Assembly: GCF_002127325.2 (NCBI RefSeq)
Contig: NC_035444.2
Coordinates: forward strand, 34,922,904 to 34,986,903
Length of the DNA stretch: 64,000 bases
Source of the DNA: Helianthus annuus
Taxonomy: Eukaryota; Streptophyta; Magnoliopsida; Asterales; Asteraceae
Direction: 5' to 3'
Shown: piece after piece, positions 12,090-24,629 of the stretch
Layout: the number at the start of each line of letters is the position of its first letter
Numbering within the stretch: position 1 is the stretch's first letter
Notes under the pieces: model-generated
Database searches by the model: none
The model's input: the letters and a program-made list of their open reading frames with translations, nothing else
Told to the model about the DNA's origin: nothing
Program-made: the position numbers and the translations under genes

Positions 12090-12690
12090 TTGTTTCCTCC
12101 CATGTCTTCCATTATCTTCATGATGCCTCTTCATTGCAACAACACTCAAATGTCCGAACTAGGTGCTACAATCGCTCAACAAGTACGCGTCGTACTCCAG
12201 AGGACCGTTGATTTAGCTATCACCATGACTCGCCTCAGGGATGAAGCCGTACAAGGGAAATGCTCCTTGGTGCAATCAATACAACCGTCATCATCCGAAT
12301 CAAATACCCTGTTTCAAATATACCTATTGTGGACGATGGGGACATTTGGTTGACATGTGCTGCTTTGCTATCCAAAACAAAGCTATTGCAAATCTCATTG
12401 CTGCTCAACCTCATGCCAGGAAACCTTATGCCAATACTGCACCGATATGCAACAAATGTAATGCACATCACCTAGCTTACCCGCAGTGTCGTCTGTATGC
12501 ATCATCTGGGCGACTCGGTCACCTGGCAAATGCTTGTCAATTCAACCCACTCCAAGGTGGTCCAAACCAACCCTAAGCCAACCCTGCTCAAGCTCGTTTA
12601 CCGTCTGGTACTTGGTACAACTACGGCGAGACGGGTTATTTCAGGAACCAATGCCCAAAGATTGTCAATGAAAATCTGACCCACGGATGA
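12090..12690 (+). pseudogene. gag remnant with decayed zinc knuckles (element A)
   Basis: Frames here keep the outline of a chromovirus gag nucleocapsid: YCGRWGHLVDMC near 12325-12360, CNKCNAHHLAYPQC then SSGRLGHLANAC near 12448-12540, and YNYGETGYFRNQCPK near 12615-12660. The expected CX2CX4HX4C knuckles are recognisable, but several Cys and one His have become Tyr (TGT to TAT, TGC to TAC, CAT to TAT), all C:G to T:A changes. Stops and frameshifts separate the pieces. No protease, reverse transcriptase or integrase follows, so the element is a deletion derivative. Confidence 0.7.
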
Positions 12691-14208
12691 GCATTTGGCT
12701 GATTAGAAGATGCTGCTGCTTTGAATAATCTGAATCTTATGCTTATGTTTCTTTTGTTTTTCTTGAACTCCGAAACAATCGGTTTTGTTTATAAATAAAT
12801 CGTTGTTCACAATTCTGATGTACAAATGTAGTTGCATGTGTGTATGGCATACCCCTACGATACCTACACCAAAGAACTATATTTGTAGTTCTCTCATTCA
12901 TGTGATCGCTCATAATTTCCTCGAAAAATTCTAAGTACTCGTTTCATTCTAAGAAGCAAAGTACAGAATATAAGTAACAATTTTAGACGATTACTCAAAA
13001 TGTCACTTTAAATCCTTGGTTAGATAACTAAGGGTATTTTTCGATCTTATACCCAACCTCCAAATTCTGCTTCATATGTCGCCTTGGCATATCTAGCACC
13101 TCAACTTCATGAGCATTCTACCTCGTGTATCGACTTAAGCACGTCTAGTGCAAGGTTTCAAAGCATCTTCCGCTATTCAAATTCCAAAAATCTATATAGG
13201 ATCTTCTTATCCTCACAATTAGATCCTTGTGGATGATTATCGCTCAAATCGGAGCCCTTGATTGGATTCTTTGTACGCTTTTATACGTACATTACGATCC
13301 AATAAGGACAAAGCCGAATTCCTATTAAGATCTTCCTATTTTCATAGTTAGATTCTTGAAGATGTTTAAAGTGCTAAATGAAATCCACAGATTGGATTCC
13401 TGGTGTGCTTTAAATACCCGTGTCCAAAGATAACAAATTAAAGGTCAAGTTAACAATTATGCGATTATGTGATTATGTGTTTATGTGTTTTCTTTTAAGT
13501 TTTTGTGTAATCCGATTTTTTGTTATCTAAATCCTCGTAGAATCTTTCATATCTTCATATGAGGGATTCATAGTAGGATATCCAAAATACTACCTCAAAT
13601 CCTTAATGGGCTTCTACGTAATGGTTAAGTTACTTGGATTATATAGTACCATTCCATAATTCGAATGAGACCCCTTGAGTGGTCTAGTTAAAAAGATTGA
13701 TTCAAAATCTGGTTGGGAATGTCATGTGATGATATAGTTGAAAAGACTCCTTGGTGGTCTATTTAAAGAGATCATTTGTTGATTTAATTAAAAGGACCCT
13801 ATGGTGGTCTAGTCACACTCATCACAGGGTCGTTCATTTGGTTTTCCCCTACACATTATAAAATGCACAGTGTGGACTATGCAAGGAATTACGTAATTAT
13901 AGATGCATACATAATTATGAAATTCAGTGCACGAATACCACAGTAAGATTTATCATGTGTAAGAACCGATAGTGGCAACAATAACGAAACGTGAACAATG
14001 TAATGGAGGTACGGTGGACGCACCAATGGCGCTTCATATACTTGTATATAAGTGTCCCTCTTACATTGCAAGCATGATGTTATTTAAAGTTACTAGAAGT
14101 TCAGAACCCTAACCAATGTTGTTTTATCTTTTCGACTTCATGTTTCGAGCTCTCACAAGTTTTCCTCTAAATACAATTTGGGACGAAATTTCCTGAAGTA
14201 GGGGAGAC
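12691..14208 (+). mobile_element. Non-coding interior and polypurine tract of element A
   Basis: There is no pol coding. A diverged hairpin like that in the LTRs occupies 13996-14068. The 3' end reads GGACGAAATTTCCTGAAGTA followed by GGGGAGAC, then TGTGACA of the 3' LTR. This GGGACGAAATT...AGTAGGGGA arrangement is the usual polypurine region of Tekay-like chromoviruses and is also present before the 3' LTR of element B (48031-48064). Confidence 0.65.
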
Positions 14209-17200
14209 TGTGACATCTGTGGCTCTTCGACCATCAAACAAATACCAAATCAATGAGATATAGTGTTTCATACGTGGGATTTTTATAAATATGTGTATCA
14301 TTTGCACATATCAATTCTCGTTCGATTTCGAGCTCTAAATCGCTTTCTAGAAAGTTATACGCGAACTGATGCGTAAACGTAATCAATTTAACGCGATAAA
14401 CACTCAGGAACAGTGATATGGGCTTAACATACCTTAAATAACCTTTACATAACTTAGAAATAAGTTTTGGAGGGTTTGGTGTGTTGAAATCAAGTTTATT
14501 CGCTTACAGGGACTAGTTTCGACAAACTGCAAAAGTATGCCGATTCGTACTGTAATGAACAATCCGGAACATGATGATAAGTTAAACATGCCCTAAATAT
14601 CCTTTACATAGCTTAGAAATAGGCTTTGAGGTGTTTGGTGCACAAAAATAAACTTATTTGATCAATAGGGACTAAAAGTGTCAAAAAGTGCATAAGTTTG
14701 CATTTTCGCGCATATCTTATGTTCTGAATATATCCGGACATTCAAAAATTTATTTAATCATTAAAATACTTTATTTTAGTGATTGGCATGATAAAATTCC
14801 ATATTTCGAGTAATTTGGATCGTTTTCCGCGTCCGTTCGTGTTTCGTCGTAATTAACCGAACAACGCAAGCCTACGACCAAACGAACCGACATCCGAGAT
14901 GTTTTGAGCATAAATTAAGTTCCCTATACTTTAACTTCATTTTAGAGCCTTGAAATGGGGTTAACGGTGATTAAACGTGTAAAAAATGCATCGAAAATCA
15001 AGTTTCTGGGCTGCAGGGACCAAAAGTGACAATCTGCCAAAGATGCCAGGCGGGGCGCGTAAAACTAGCCCTAATATTACGCGGGGCATGACAGACTTAC
15101 AGTACAGAAACATTGAATCTGGACTTTGAGCTGGTTTTGATGGTTTTTAACCCCTGATTTGGGATACCATCTGCTTGTTTTTGATGGTATTTCATGTCCC
15201 CTTGTATTGTTAAACCATGTGCCCACATGGAGGGTCAAGATCGAAACATGAAATGCAAGAAACGATCCTAACGGTTCTCCGAAAACTATATAAACCCAAG
15301 CTCTCATTCTATTTTCTGCACACTTGATCTGAATAACTCTAAGTTGAAGTTCTAAAACTTCATACCTTAGTGTTTTGGATCAAGATCTCCTTAGCTTGGA
15401 CCCTTTGTAAGTTTCTTTCGTGCTTTTATTGCTTTTCAAGCATGAAAGTCAAACAGTGTTTGACTTTCTGCTTTGACCAGTCTTTGGTCAACACAAAGTT
15501 CGTTTGAACTTTGCAATGTGAGCTTAATCACGATGGTTATAGCCCCGTGTGACTATACCTACTGATTACCACGTTGATTAGGCGTAGTGACGAGTCATAG
15601 TTTCGGTCAAAATACGTGCCTATGCGTATTTTGCAACCAAACTATTCTTGGGGTATCAAAAGCGTTTGTTTTGATATCAAACTTGTTTTCTAACTTCGTT
15701 AAACATGTTTTAGCATGTTTAACTCGTCACTTTTAGTTTAGTGCTTATATAGGGTCGTAAAATAAGCGGTCTAAACAACCACTTAGACTTTCGAACCCGA
15801 CCCATTTGGTGGTTCATTAGGATCCGACCAAACATATTTTGTGACCATAGTTGTATAGGGAATAACCTTCCGAGGTTATACCTTATGGTCACTTCGTTTA
15901 GTTAGTTGTATGATAGGTAATTTATATGCCTTAGGAAAATGACCAAAATGCCCTTTTTACGCATAATTTCATAATTTCATTTTAAGCATATGTAACCTAC
16001 ATTTTGACAATTAAACTGATTAGGTAACATTATTAGACATATTAAGGCATATAATACTTGTCATAGGACTAGTTAGGCGGTCTGAACGCGTTTCACGCGA
16101 ACAACGCGTTAAAGTAGCATAAGCTACTTAAACGAGTCGTAATGGGTCGTAAGCACTTAGGATTGGTTTCTATTAGTTTGTAGGCTTTGTTAAACCATAT
16201 CATATGAGTTCTAATACTCATTTGGTTTATAAGACCTCATTCTATCCGATCTTCCGATTTAGGTTCGGTTTATTTACGTAGTTACTTATATTAGGTGCCG
16301 ATTGATTTCCGTGATCCCTCTAGCTTTGCTTGGTTGTTATTCAAGACTTCTAAGTATTCTCATGTGAGTACATAGTTCCCCTATTTTACTGTTTTCGATT
16401 GTTTTGGGGTGATTCATATGTGTTAAATGATTTCGATGTTTTTAACGATGGTTTTGAAAATGATTAAAATGGTTTATATTAAATTAATAACGATTTCGAT
16501 AATGTGAATAAACTTGTTAGGCGTAATTACATAACAAATAACATTCACTAGTTTTGGCCGAACCGACCAGTATTAGGTTATGGTACTATAGGATCTGACA
16601 AATCCCGTTATCAGACTACACCCATGGTTATGTGTGGGTTAGGTGGGTAACGACTGAATCTGTAATTGTTAACTTACCCTTTGGTGGTTTGTTAATGCGA
16701 GGTTGGTGATAGTCGAGTTGCGAAGGTTTGGATGTTATTAGCGAGACGACCAAAAGTAGTTTTCACAATTAAAACGAGAATGATTTAAACGATTGAAGCG
16801 ATTTTAACGAGTTAAATGATTTGGGTAAACGATTGGTTTTTGGGTTGTGATTAGATAATGGGACGGGGGTGATATGATAAAAGCATGGTAGATACGCCGC
16901 TGGTAATTCTTATATACAAGTGTTTTTATCATATTACCTTCCGTGGCATTATTTAGTTCACTTGGGCAAACGATTTTGAAACGATGTCACATAATGATGT
17001 TTTCTAAATAATATAAACCATACGAGTTTTGTTAACGAGATGATTTACGATCTGGGTTTTCTTGAATAAATGTTTTGGGTTAAGAATCATGGCTACGAGA
17101 TTTTATAAATTATAACCAACTTGATTTGAGTTGGTTAATTATGTTGCAATACTATACTTTTCAAAACAAGGTTTTTAACTTTTGACTCTTGTAGTCTAAT

Positions 17201-17422
17201 GAGGTATTGCAACATGTAAACTAGCCATGAATCCGACACTCTCATAAAACATATGTGCTCGCCAGCATTTCTTTGCTGACTTTGTTTTTACATATGTTTC
17301 AGGTGTTGTTGAATGATGTTGATTGCTAGGATGCATGCTCACATAGGACTGGACGAGACCTTAGTGACTTAATAACAATAATAGACTATTTTAACTTGTT
17401 TGTTTAAATTTTCAAGACAATG
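14209..17422 (+). repeat. 3' LTR of gypsy element A, truncated at its 3' end
   Basis: Direct repeat of 8463-11417. Similarity stops at 17422, so the last 125 bp of the LTR and any 3' target duplication are missing. It carries the TATA box at 15287-15294 and the hairpin at 16872-16885/16921-16934. It keeps two blocks absent from the 5' LTR: about 51 bp near 15852-15902, bounded by repeated AGTTGTAT, and about 200 bp near 15952-16160. Deletion from the 5' copy is the simpler reading. Confidence 0.85.
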
Positions 17423-17839
17423 CATGCTCGCAATGGTATAATCAGAATTTTTTAAAACTTAGTATTTTAAATGTAATAACCAAAAGTGTAGTATACCATT
17501 AAAAGTAATTATCATATTATATACTATTATTAATACACTAACATTTTGAATAGTGATTGTGGTAGGTGGTGCTCTCTGTTGGGTTATTCTGGTGGTGGTT
17601 GCCTCTGATTGGCTGATGTGGGCAGTCGTGGCCTCCTCTGTGTCACTTGCTTTGTTTGTTGTTTAAATGAGAGCGAGAGAGAGGGGGGGGGGGAGAAAGA
17701 GAGAGAGGGAGTAAAAACTCACCGTATCTCTCTTTTTCGAAAATCCCCAGATTCTCTCTCATCAAACCTCAGGAGGCGTGTTTGTGATTGAGTTTGGGGT
17801 TTTGTTTGGTGAAGAGACATAATAGGACACCATTGTCGA
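17423..17839. other. Spacer with GA-rich tract
   Basis: No gene is supported. A GA/G-rich low-complexity run lies at about 17670-17710; the small frames over it are compositional artefacts. Confidence 0.6.
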
Positions 17840-18172
17840 TGATACATGGTCGGAAGTCCGGTGTTATACGTATTTAAGTTCGTGTTTTTACTCGAACTTG
17901 GGTTCCGCATGATCTACTTTGATATGTTTTGTGTTTTGCAGGTCTCATGGAGTTTAAGGAGCATTTCGGGAGCTTTATGGGACATCGGGATGAGGCTAAG
18001 ATCAATCGGACACGAGAAACGAAGAAAACGGCTGAGATAATTCGATTTCGCACTGACGACAGCTCAATGCTACGTCGCCCACGCAATCTGCGTGAGGGAC
18101 CATTGCGTAGACAACATCATTAGTCGTCAATCCCATAGGCACATCGACGACGCCGAGTTTGGCTGCTTAGCA
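17840..18172 (+). repeat. Truncated 5' LTR copy, Athila/Tat-like element
   Basis: It begins TGATACATGGTCGGAAGTCC and matches 19422-19760 in direct orientation. Shared blocks include TGTGTTTTGCAGGTCT, GCTTTATGG.ACATCGGGATGAGGCT and CGTCAATCCC.TAGGC. The left copy contains only the first third of the LTR, so the interior was joined to it by deletion. Confidence 0.65.
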
Positions 18173-19421
18173 AATGCTAATTAGCAAAAGCACAATTAAA
18201 ACATAGTATTTCAAAAGTTTTCAAAATATCATCTTTTAAAGCGTTCTAAAAAGCACGACAAGCAAAAGTCAACAAGCGATTGCACGAACCATTTGGTCTT
18301 TTATCATGGTCAAGTTCCAAAAATTAGCATGATGGGTGTTCAACGAGAGTTTTTATAAGAAAAATTGCGGGTGATTATTTGGGAATAATCTGCTTTAGAA
18401 GTTTGTACGTTGTGAACATCACATATCATACCCTTTCCATGTGAGATATTGAGCCACTTACATACATCACATATATATGTTTCTTTGTTTGAGTTTGCCA
18501 TTACGATATGTATTGTAGAACTTGTAACTTTTGATAAATTTAAGAACATAGACCAATTACGAGCACAAGAATAATTAAAGCATCAGGATAAACTTTTTTA
18601 TTTTTACACCATTTTATATCACTTTACTAGAAACTAATCTCGTAGTCGCCAACTTTGAACCTAACCCTTTGTTTGATTAACCCATTTAGCCTTTGATCAA
18701 TTAAACCTTTTTATTTTTAACATGAGTGATGAAAATTTGATTTTTAGTTGCTTTTGCTTTCTAAGTATTTCGTTGCGTAGTTAGTTATGTATGTCATCTT
18801 GACATAAAAAAATTAATATTTAAAAAAATGAAAAATGCAATGAAAAATAGTCATGTAAAATACAAAAAGATGTTTATTGAATAAAAGGCGAAAGCTTTGC
18901 CTTGTAGTTTGATGTTTTGTAGTTAGTTCGTTTGGTATTTGAATGTAATAAAAATCGAGTTTTCATCATTTTAGCCACTTTCAAATATCGTGTTCCATAC
19001 CCTTAGCCTAGCCCCGTTACAACCTATTAAGACATTTTGACTTGTGCCTCGTTTTTGTGTAATTTGGTGGAGAATTATTGAGTTGCAAGCTTATGTGTAT
19101 ATGTGTTATTTTGAGTGATCACATTAAAATGCTAGGGAATCTTTGCTAGTTAAATGTTAAACTGAGTGGAGTGAACATTGTGAGAGATATGTATCGTGTT
19201 CTAGCTTTAAGGGTGGGTTAATCTCGGGTAACCATCTTGTGTTTAAATTGCAATACCTGTTTAGTCGTTGAAATACCGTGAATTGCGAAAACCGTGAACC
19301 AAGTATGACATTAGTCCTTGACTTGAATTATTGAGAATGGAGCGTGTGTCTTTTTGTTTGACCCATGCGAAAGTGAAAACCTAATTTGCTTGAGGACAAG
19401 CAAAAGATAAGTGTGGGGATG
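18173..19421 (+). mobile_element. Interior 3' remnant of the Athila/Tat-like element
   Basis: No intact frame. The interior ends ...TTGAGGACAAGCAAAAGATAAGTGTGGGGATG just before the LTR. GAGGACAAGCAAA...AAGTGTGGGGG is the polypurine-tract context typical of plant Athila/Tat-lineage gypsy elements, from memory of those families. Only the 3' non-coding end survives; gag and pol are gone. Confidence 0.55.
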
Positions 19422-20757
19422 TGATGCATGGTTAGAAGTCCAGTTTTGTACGTATTTAACTTCATGTTTTTACATTAATTTTAGTTCCGAATGATCTAAT
19501 TTGTTATGGTTTGTGTTTTGCAGGTCTAATATAGTTTAAGTAGCATTCAGGAGCTTTATGGAACATCGGGATGAGGCTAGGATCAACTGGACATGAGAAA
19601 CGAAGAAGCCGAGCGAGAAAATTGGATATTCGCGTCAGGCGATGACTCAATGCCATGTCGCCGATGCAATCTGCGTCAAGGACCATTGCGTAGATAGCAT
19701 CATTGGCCGTCAATCCCGTAGGCGCGTCAACATCGTCGGGTTTGGCCGTCGTCGACGCGACGACGTGTTTTAGTGATGCGTAGGTCATGCGATGACCTGT
19801 TGACAGAAGTTTTGTCGGATTAATATGTTGTTTTGGTGACCATGATAGGGTTACACTTTCTCTTGAATTTTGAACCTAGTACAACAAATCATCAACTACA
19901 TCATCATCATTATCGTCATCACAATCCACCAATCATCATCATTGAGAATTCAACCAATTACCATATTATCACATCATCATTCCAATACTCTTGGGGTATA
20001 TGGTTTCTACATCAATCATTACAAGATTCAAGATTCTAATGTCTCGTTCTTCACGTTCAACATCCGATGATCAAGTCTCGCATATCATAAGCGGCTAGTC
20101 TCCTAGGATTCCACCTCGGTGTAGATTTTGTAAGATTTCTAGGGTTTTGACATTTTCTTTTAAGATTTGATTTGTGACTAATTGCATTTGAACATTTGAA
20201 GTTTATATTAATTGTATTGCATTTGTTTTGAATTCATGAATTGTCGAACAAATTAGGAACTTTGACTTCGTGAATTGAATTCATGTAATTGTGTTTTAAT
20301 ATAGACTAGGGTTTACATGTTCTTGATAACGAAGTGCATCTTTATCCGTTCATTGTGACATTGATATCTATCGGCACCTATGCCTCGTAACACCAAACCC
20401 GTTAATAACTAAGTGTGATTAAATTAAGTCTAAAACATGTAGGAACACTAGGTCTTGCAATTTCAAACCGGGCGTGACCCTTGTTCCAAATTATTTGTGT
20501 TAAAATCAAGTCTTTAAGTTTTCAAGAGTCATAATCAACAAATCGTGTTTTTAGTTTTTAGCAATTTGTCGGTTCAATCCGATTTCTCTTTAAACCAAAC
20601 AAAGAAACAAACAATAAGTTACATAGCAAGCTTCCTAAATTGTTCATAATCAATAATTGACTGAATCTTGACACAGACCATAAACTCTTCGTGGTTTGAC
20701 ACCTTGACTACCACTTATTACCCATCCTAATAGTTAATATACTTATAGCTTTTCGTT
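19422..20757 (+). repeat. 3' LTR of the Athila/Tat-like element
   Basis: It begins TGATGCATGGTTAGAAGTCC after the polypurine tract. The first 340 bp duplicate 17840-18172; the rest has no second copy here. The right border is approximate, placed near TTCGTTTGGTATG before the next hAT-like terminus. It contains no coding frame of substance. Confidence 0.5.
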
Positions 20758-20767
20758 TGGTATGTAG

Positions 20768-21720
20768 TGGCGGACACATGAATTATTTCAAGGGGTGCGA
20801 ACGAGAAGTTCAACCAAACTTTCAAATTGTGTGATTGGAATTTTACCTATAAAATACACTATTTTTGTTAACTAATATCGCAGCAAGATGTTGCGAATTA
20901 ATAGTGTTTAAATTTTGATATAAAACGATTTTAAAAGTACATAATTATAACTAAAATATATAATGATGTAATAAACAATGTACAAAACAAAAACGAGGGG
21001 CCAGCAAACATGAATGTAAAGCACTAGTAAATTTTCCCGCGTGTTGCAGCGATGTTGAAACGCAAAGTAGTGTCGAATTTGTACCGTATAATGAAAACGT
21101 ATTATATTTGATCTAACTTGTTTTCGCACAAAATTATATTAAAATGTAGACCAACTAAAAATGTTTATGAAAAACAGCACGAAAATGTATTATATCTGAC
21201 CCGGTTATTTGCGAAAGAAATTAACGTCGAAACATAAACCAACTTGAATTTATACGGACAAGTATATAAAAAAAGAAACACGTAAGAAAATAATGTTTTC
21301 TAATGTAAAGAGCGGTACAACGTGTTGCGGCATTGACGAAAGGTAAATTAATTTGAATTTACACCGTTTAACGAAAACATATTATATATTTGAGGTAAAG
21401 AGCAGTGCGGCTCGCTGCAGCAGTGTCGAAACATAACTTAACTTGAATTTATACCGTTTAATGAAAACGTATTATATTTAACTCGACTTGTTTTCAAACA
21501 AAATTTATGTCAAAAGGTACATCAACTGAAAAAATACATAAAAATAAGCACGAAAACATATTTTCTTTGACCTGACTCATTTTTAAATAAAATATACATT
21601 GAAACATAAATCAACTTAAATTTATGAGGACACATATATAAAAATAAACATGTAAAACTCTATTATAAAGTTTTTGAAAAGTTGAGGAGTTATAATTGTC
21701 AACTTAGAAAAGTTGAGAGC
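20768..21720. mobile_element. hAT-like terminus with diverged internal tandem repeats
   Basis: AGTGGCGGACACATGAATTATTT...AGGGGTGCGAACGAG resembles the left end of the hAT element at 605-1668. Downstream, about 20890-21650 is built of diverged repeats containing TATACCGTTTAATGAAAACGTATTATATTT and GTTTTC/ATTTTTAAACAAAATT blocks. No matching right TIR is visible, so the element is truncated or its end has decayed. Confidence 0.45.
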
Positions 21721-22969
21721 AAAAGTACATTAGACAAACTAACAAAAAAATACCAATAATAAGTACTATAGATCGATCTTCAATTTGTAGTATTACATAT
21801 AATACTAGCTTACAAACCAGTGTGTTACATGGTTGAAATATAAAAGAAATATGAATTTAATATTATTTTAATTTTTAAGTGTTACAAACCCATGTATACA
21901 CTGGTTGAATATCGAAAAGAATGTATATCATTAACTTCTATATAATTCATATCACATAATTAAAAAATGTAACAATATTATAATCTTATAAGATCATATT
22001 TCATTAACATTTATCACCTATGTTGAGTAAATATAAACTATAATCTTTTAAAAGGGTGTAACACAGTTAATAAATGTAATAATATTATAATCTTATCATG
22101 CGATTGAATATCGTGTATTATTGATCGGTATATGAGTTGTTTTATAATTTATAATATTATTTAAATTTAAATTTTCCTTGTGACATATTCAATTGTTTTT
22201 TGTTTATAAGATTGTGGTATATTATAAATTTAAATTATAATATTATTTGTATTACTATATTAGGTTTAATAATAATATTATTGATTCCAACTTTTTAAAG
22301 CACGTATTACAAAATACATATTATTATATAACATATTACTATACGTATTATTATTATTATTATTATATAACGTATTATTATATGTACTATTATATAACGT
22401 ATAATAATAATTTAAAAATTATTGATTGCTAACACAAAGATAACATTATATAACGTATAATAATTGGTGGGAGTTGGATTCAATTGGGAGAACAATTAGA
22501 GTTAACGTGTTGTTTTCTTTGAGATTAAGGATTTGAGTTTTGCCGAAGACGAATTTAATGTAATTGAGTCGTTTAAAAAACAAAAAAAACATATAATAAT
22601 TTAGAATTATTGATTGTTAACACGGAGATATCTATATCACCACATGATTTTACTATTCTATAATACGTATTGAAATATATTATTTGTCAATTTTATTACG
22701 GTAAAAATTAATTAATATATATTATAATATTAAAAACGAAAGAAAAGGATAAGGACAAAAAATTATAATTAGAATATAAGTAAATATTTTAAGTTTGAAT
22801 GAGAAAATACCATTTACCATTAGTTAGTTTTTTTTATTATAAGTTAGATTAGATACTTTGGTGTGCTAGAAACGTCTACAACGAATTTGATTTATGCTAT
22901 GACACATTATTGTTTATTTTAAAATAATTTTTCTGCATACATATAAATAAACGTATTTATAGGCCAACG
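21721..22969. other. AT-rich spacer, no gene seen
   Basis: Long AT-rich stretch. ATTATTATATAACGTATTATTA-type reiterations at about 22310-22460 produce only low-complexity frames. I see no supported gene, tRNA or mobile-element terminus. Confidence 0.6.
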
Positions 22970-23290
22970 TATAACAATATGAAACCTCATATAACACTAT
23001 ATAACACCATATAAACAACGTATAACAATATGAAACACCATATAACATCATATAACACTATATAACACTATATAACAAATATAACACTATAGTTTGTCTG
23101 ATAGCATGTTTATGATAGATGTACAGTGTTATATATTGTTATATAGTGTCATATAGTGTTACATAGTGTTATATGGTGTTATATGGTGTTACATATTGTT
23201 ATACGGTGTTTATATGGTGTTATACAGTGTTATATATAGTGTTATAATACACATCTCACACTTCTGGATTAATGTACAGGATCCCTACCC
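22970..23290. repeat. Inverted minisatellite (TATAACACCATATAACACTA / complement)
   Basis: Units such as CATATAACACTATATAACAC (22975-23090) are followed by the complementary type GTTATATGGTGTTATATAGT (23125-23240), forming a large foldback. It ends TGTACAGGATCCCTACCCTATA, similar to the right end of the element at 4651-5466, so it is probably the right part of a related element. Confidence 0.6.
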
Positions 23291-23300
23291 TATATATATA

Positions 23301-23903
23301 GGGTAAGATTATTGTAAAAAAGGTAAAAAATGTGAGAAAAGTGAGAAATATTGTGGAGATGACATGTGTCGTAAATCTAAATTAATTCAAAAGGGTAAAC
23401 AAGTAATTTTATCATTAATTCAATTAATTAAAAACTTCTCATAACCGCCACCTTAATTATAGGAACTGGATATTTTTTTAAAAGATCTCTATAAACACCA
23501 TTCAGCAAGTATATAACACCATTCATCAAGTATATAACACCATTCATGGACTAAACATCTGATCGAAACATATTTTTTTTCTCTATATAACTATAGCAAT
23601 ATGATACTTATATTAAAGATAAAAAACGCTCGCTATTATGGTGTATTTTTTTTTAAAGTTACGTATAAAAAGTTATTGACGTTTAAAAAAGATGGGGGAA
23701 AGTTACATCTGCATTAATTTTAGTTTCTTAATTTAAAAATGTTAAATTTACTTATATACCCTTAATCTAGAAAATTAATATGTTTAATAGTAAACATTAT
23801 TTACAATTTTGCCATTATGATCTCAACCAATAGATCAAAAATCTAATGGTGTAGATTCTTTCTTACCTTTTTTCACAAAAAAACTTTTTTTTACAGGAAC
23901 CTC

Positions 23904-23905
<2 letters not shown>
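23301..23905. mobile_element. Inverted-repeat element related to 4651-5466
   Basis: It starts GGGTAAGATTATTGTAAAAA after a short TA run and ends near AGGAACCTCTACA before (TA)n, with imperfect inverted ends around GTAAAAAAGGTAA. The arm at 23590-23700 is the inverse of that at 4850-4945 (AAAGATAAAAAACGCTCG). TATATAACACCATTCA is tandemly repeated near 23495-23560. Right border approximate. Confidence 0.5.

Positions 23906-23945
<40 letters not shown>
23906..23945. repeat. (TA)n microsatellite
   Basis: Uninterrupted TA dinucleotide run at the right edge of the preceding inverted-repeat element. Confidence 0.9.
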
Positions 23946-23949
<4 letters not shown>

Positions 23950-24329
23950 TGATATAGCTATGGTTTTTTTTTTTTAAAATTTATATTAGAACGTAAATTA
24001 AAAAACGATTGTAGTATATTTTTTTTATTATATATGCAACAATCTGATATTTTTCAAGAACAACATTTTTTTTTGAAGTTTCAATTATATGATAAATCGA
24101 TAGTATTGTTATTATTCATTTAAGAATGTAAAGAAAAGTATTTAAAGTTAGCTTTGATGATGAACATAATTTACTTTTAACAAAATTATTAATAGAATTA
24201 AATGGTCGCATTAATAAAATATGAAGGAGATGTATGTAGTCATTTAGTAGGAAGGACTCAGAATTGAATTAATGATTTTCTTAAATGAATTCAAATCTTT
24301 GAATGTTTTGGAATGAGATGTATGTAGTC

Positions 24330-24629
24330 CTCAATGATCTCTAGATCAAGTGATGAAGGGCTTGCATTTCTCTTGAGAGATGCAGGTTCGACTCTTACTT
24401 GGTGCAGAGTGAGACATTGGTGGGCAATGATAGGAGATCTAGGGAAAACTGAGTTGGATCCTTGAGCCAAACGGGTTTTACCGGTAATTTCACCGCCGTG
24501 CCTACGGACGGGTGGGCTACCGGGTTTTCCCCGGAATTGGTGGTGGACTCGGGTTACTCTCGGAGTACTCCGTTTGTCCAGTGGGTGCCCCGAGAATGCT
24601 CGGGATTGAGTTTGTTGGCCGTTCAAAAA
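24330..24629 (+). mobile_element. tRNA-derived SINE with 15-bp target duplication
   Basis: Flanked by perfect 15-bp repeats GAGATGTATGTAGTC at 24315-24329 and 24630-24644. The 5' part has RNA polymerase III promoter features: a box-A-like TAGATCAAGTGATGAAGG near 24342 and box B GGTTCGACTC near 24388. The body has GC-rich inverted blocks (ACCGGGTTTTCCCCGG). The 3' end is TTGGCCGTTCAAAAA, close to the tail of the intronic SINE at 25737. It lies about 580 bp upstream of the P450 TATA box. Confidence 0.8.

Noticed and set aside
8463..17422. Complete autonomous retrotransposon
   Set aside because: Only gag scraps lie between the LTRs, no protease-RT-integrase frames, and the 3' LTR is truncated; a deletion derivative at most.
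22970..23290. CRISPR-like array
   Set aside because: Repeats are AT-rich minisatellite units without distinct spacers, form an inverted pair and are in plant nuclear DNA.
24291..24626. 111-residue minus-strand frame
   Set aside because: Coincides exactly with the SINE at 24330-24629; GC-rich SINE body gives chance open frames on both strands.
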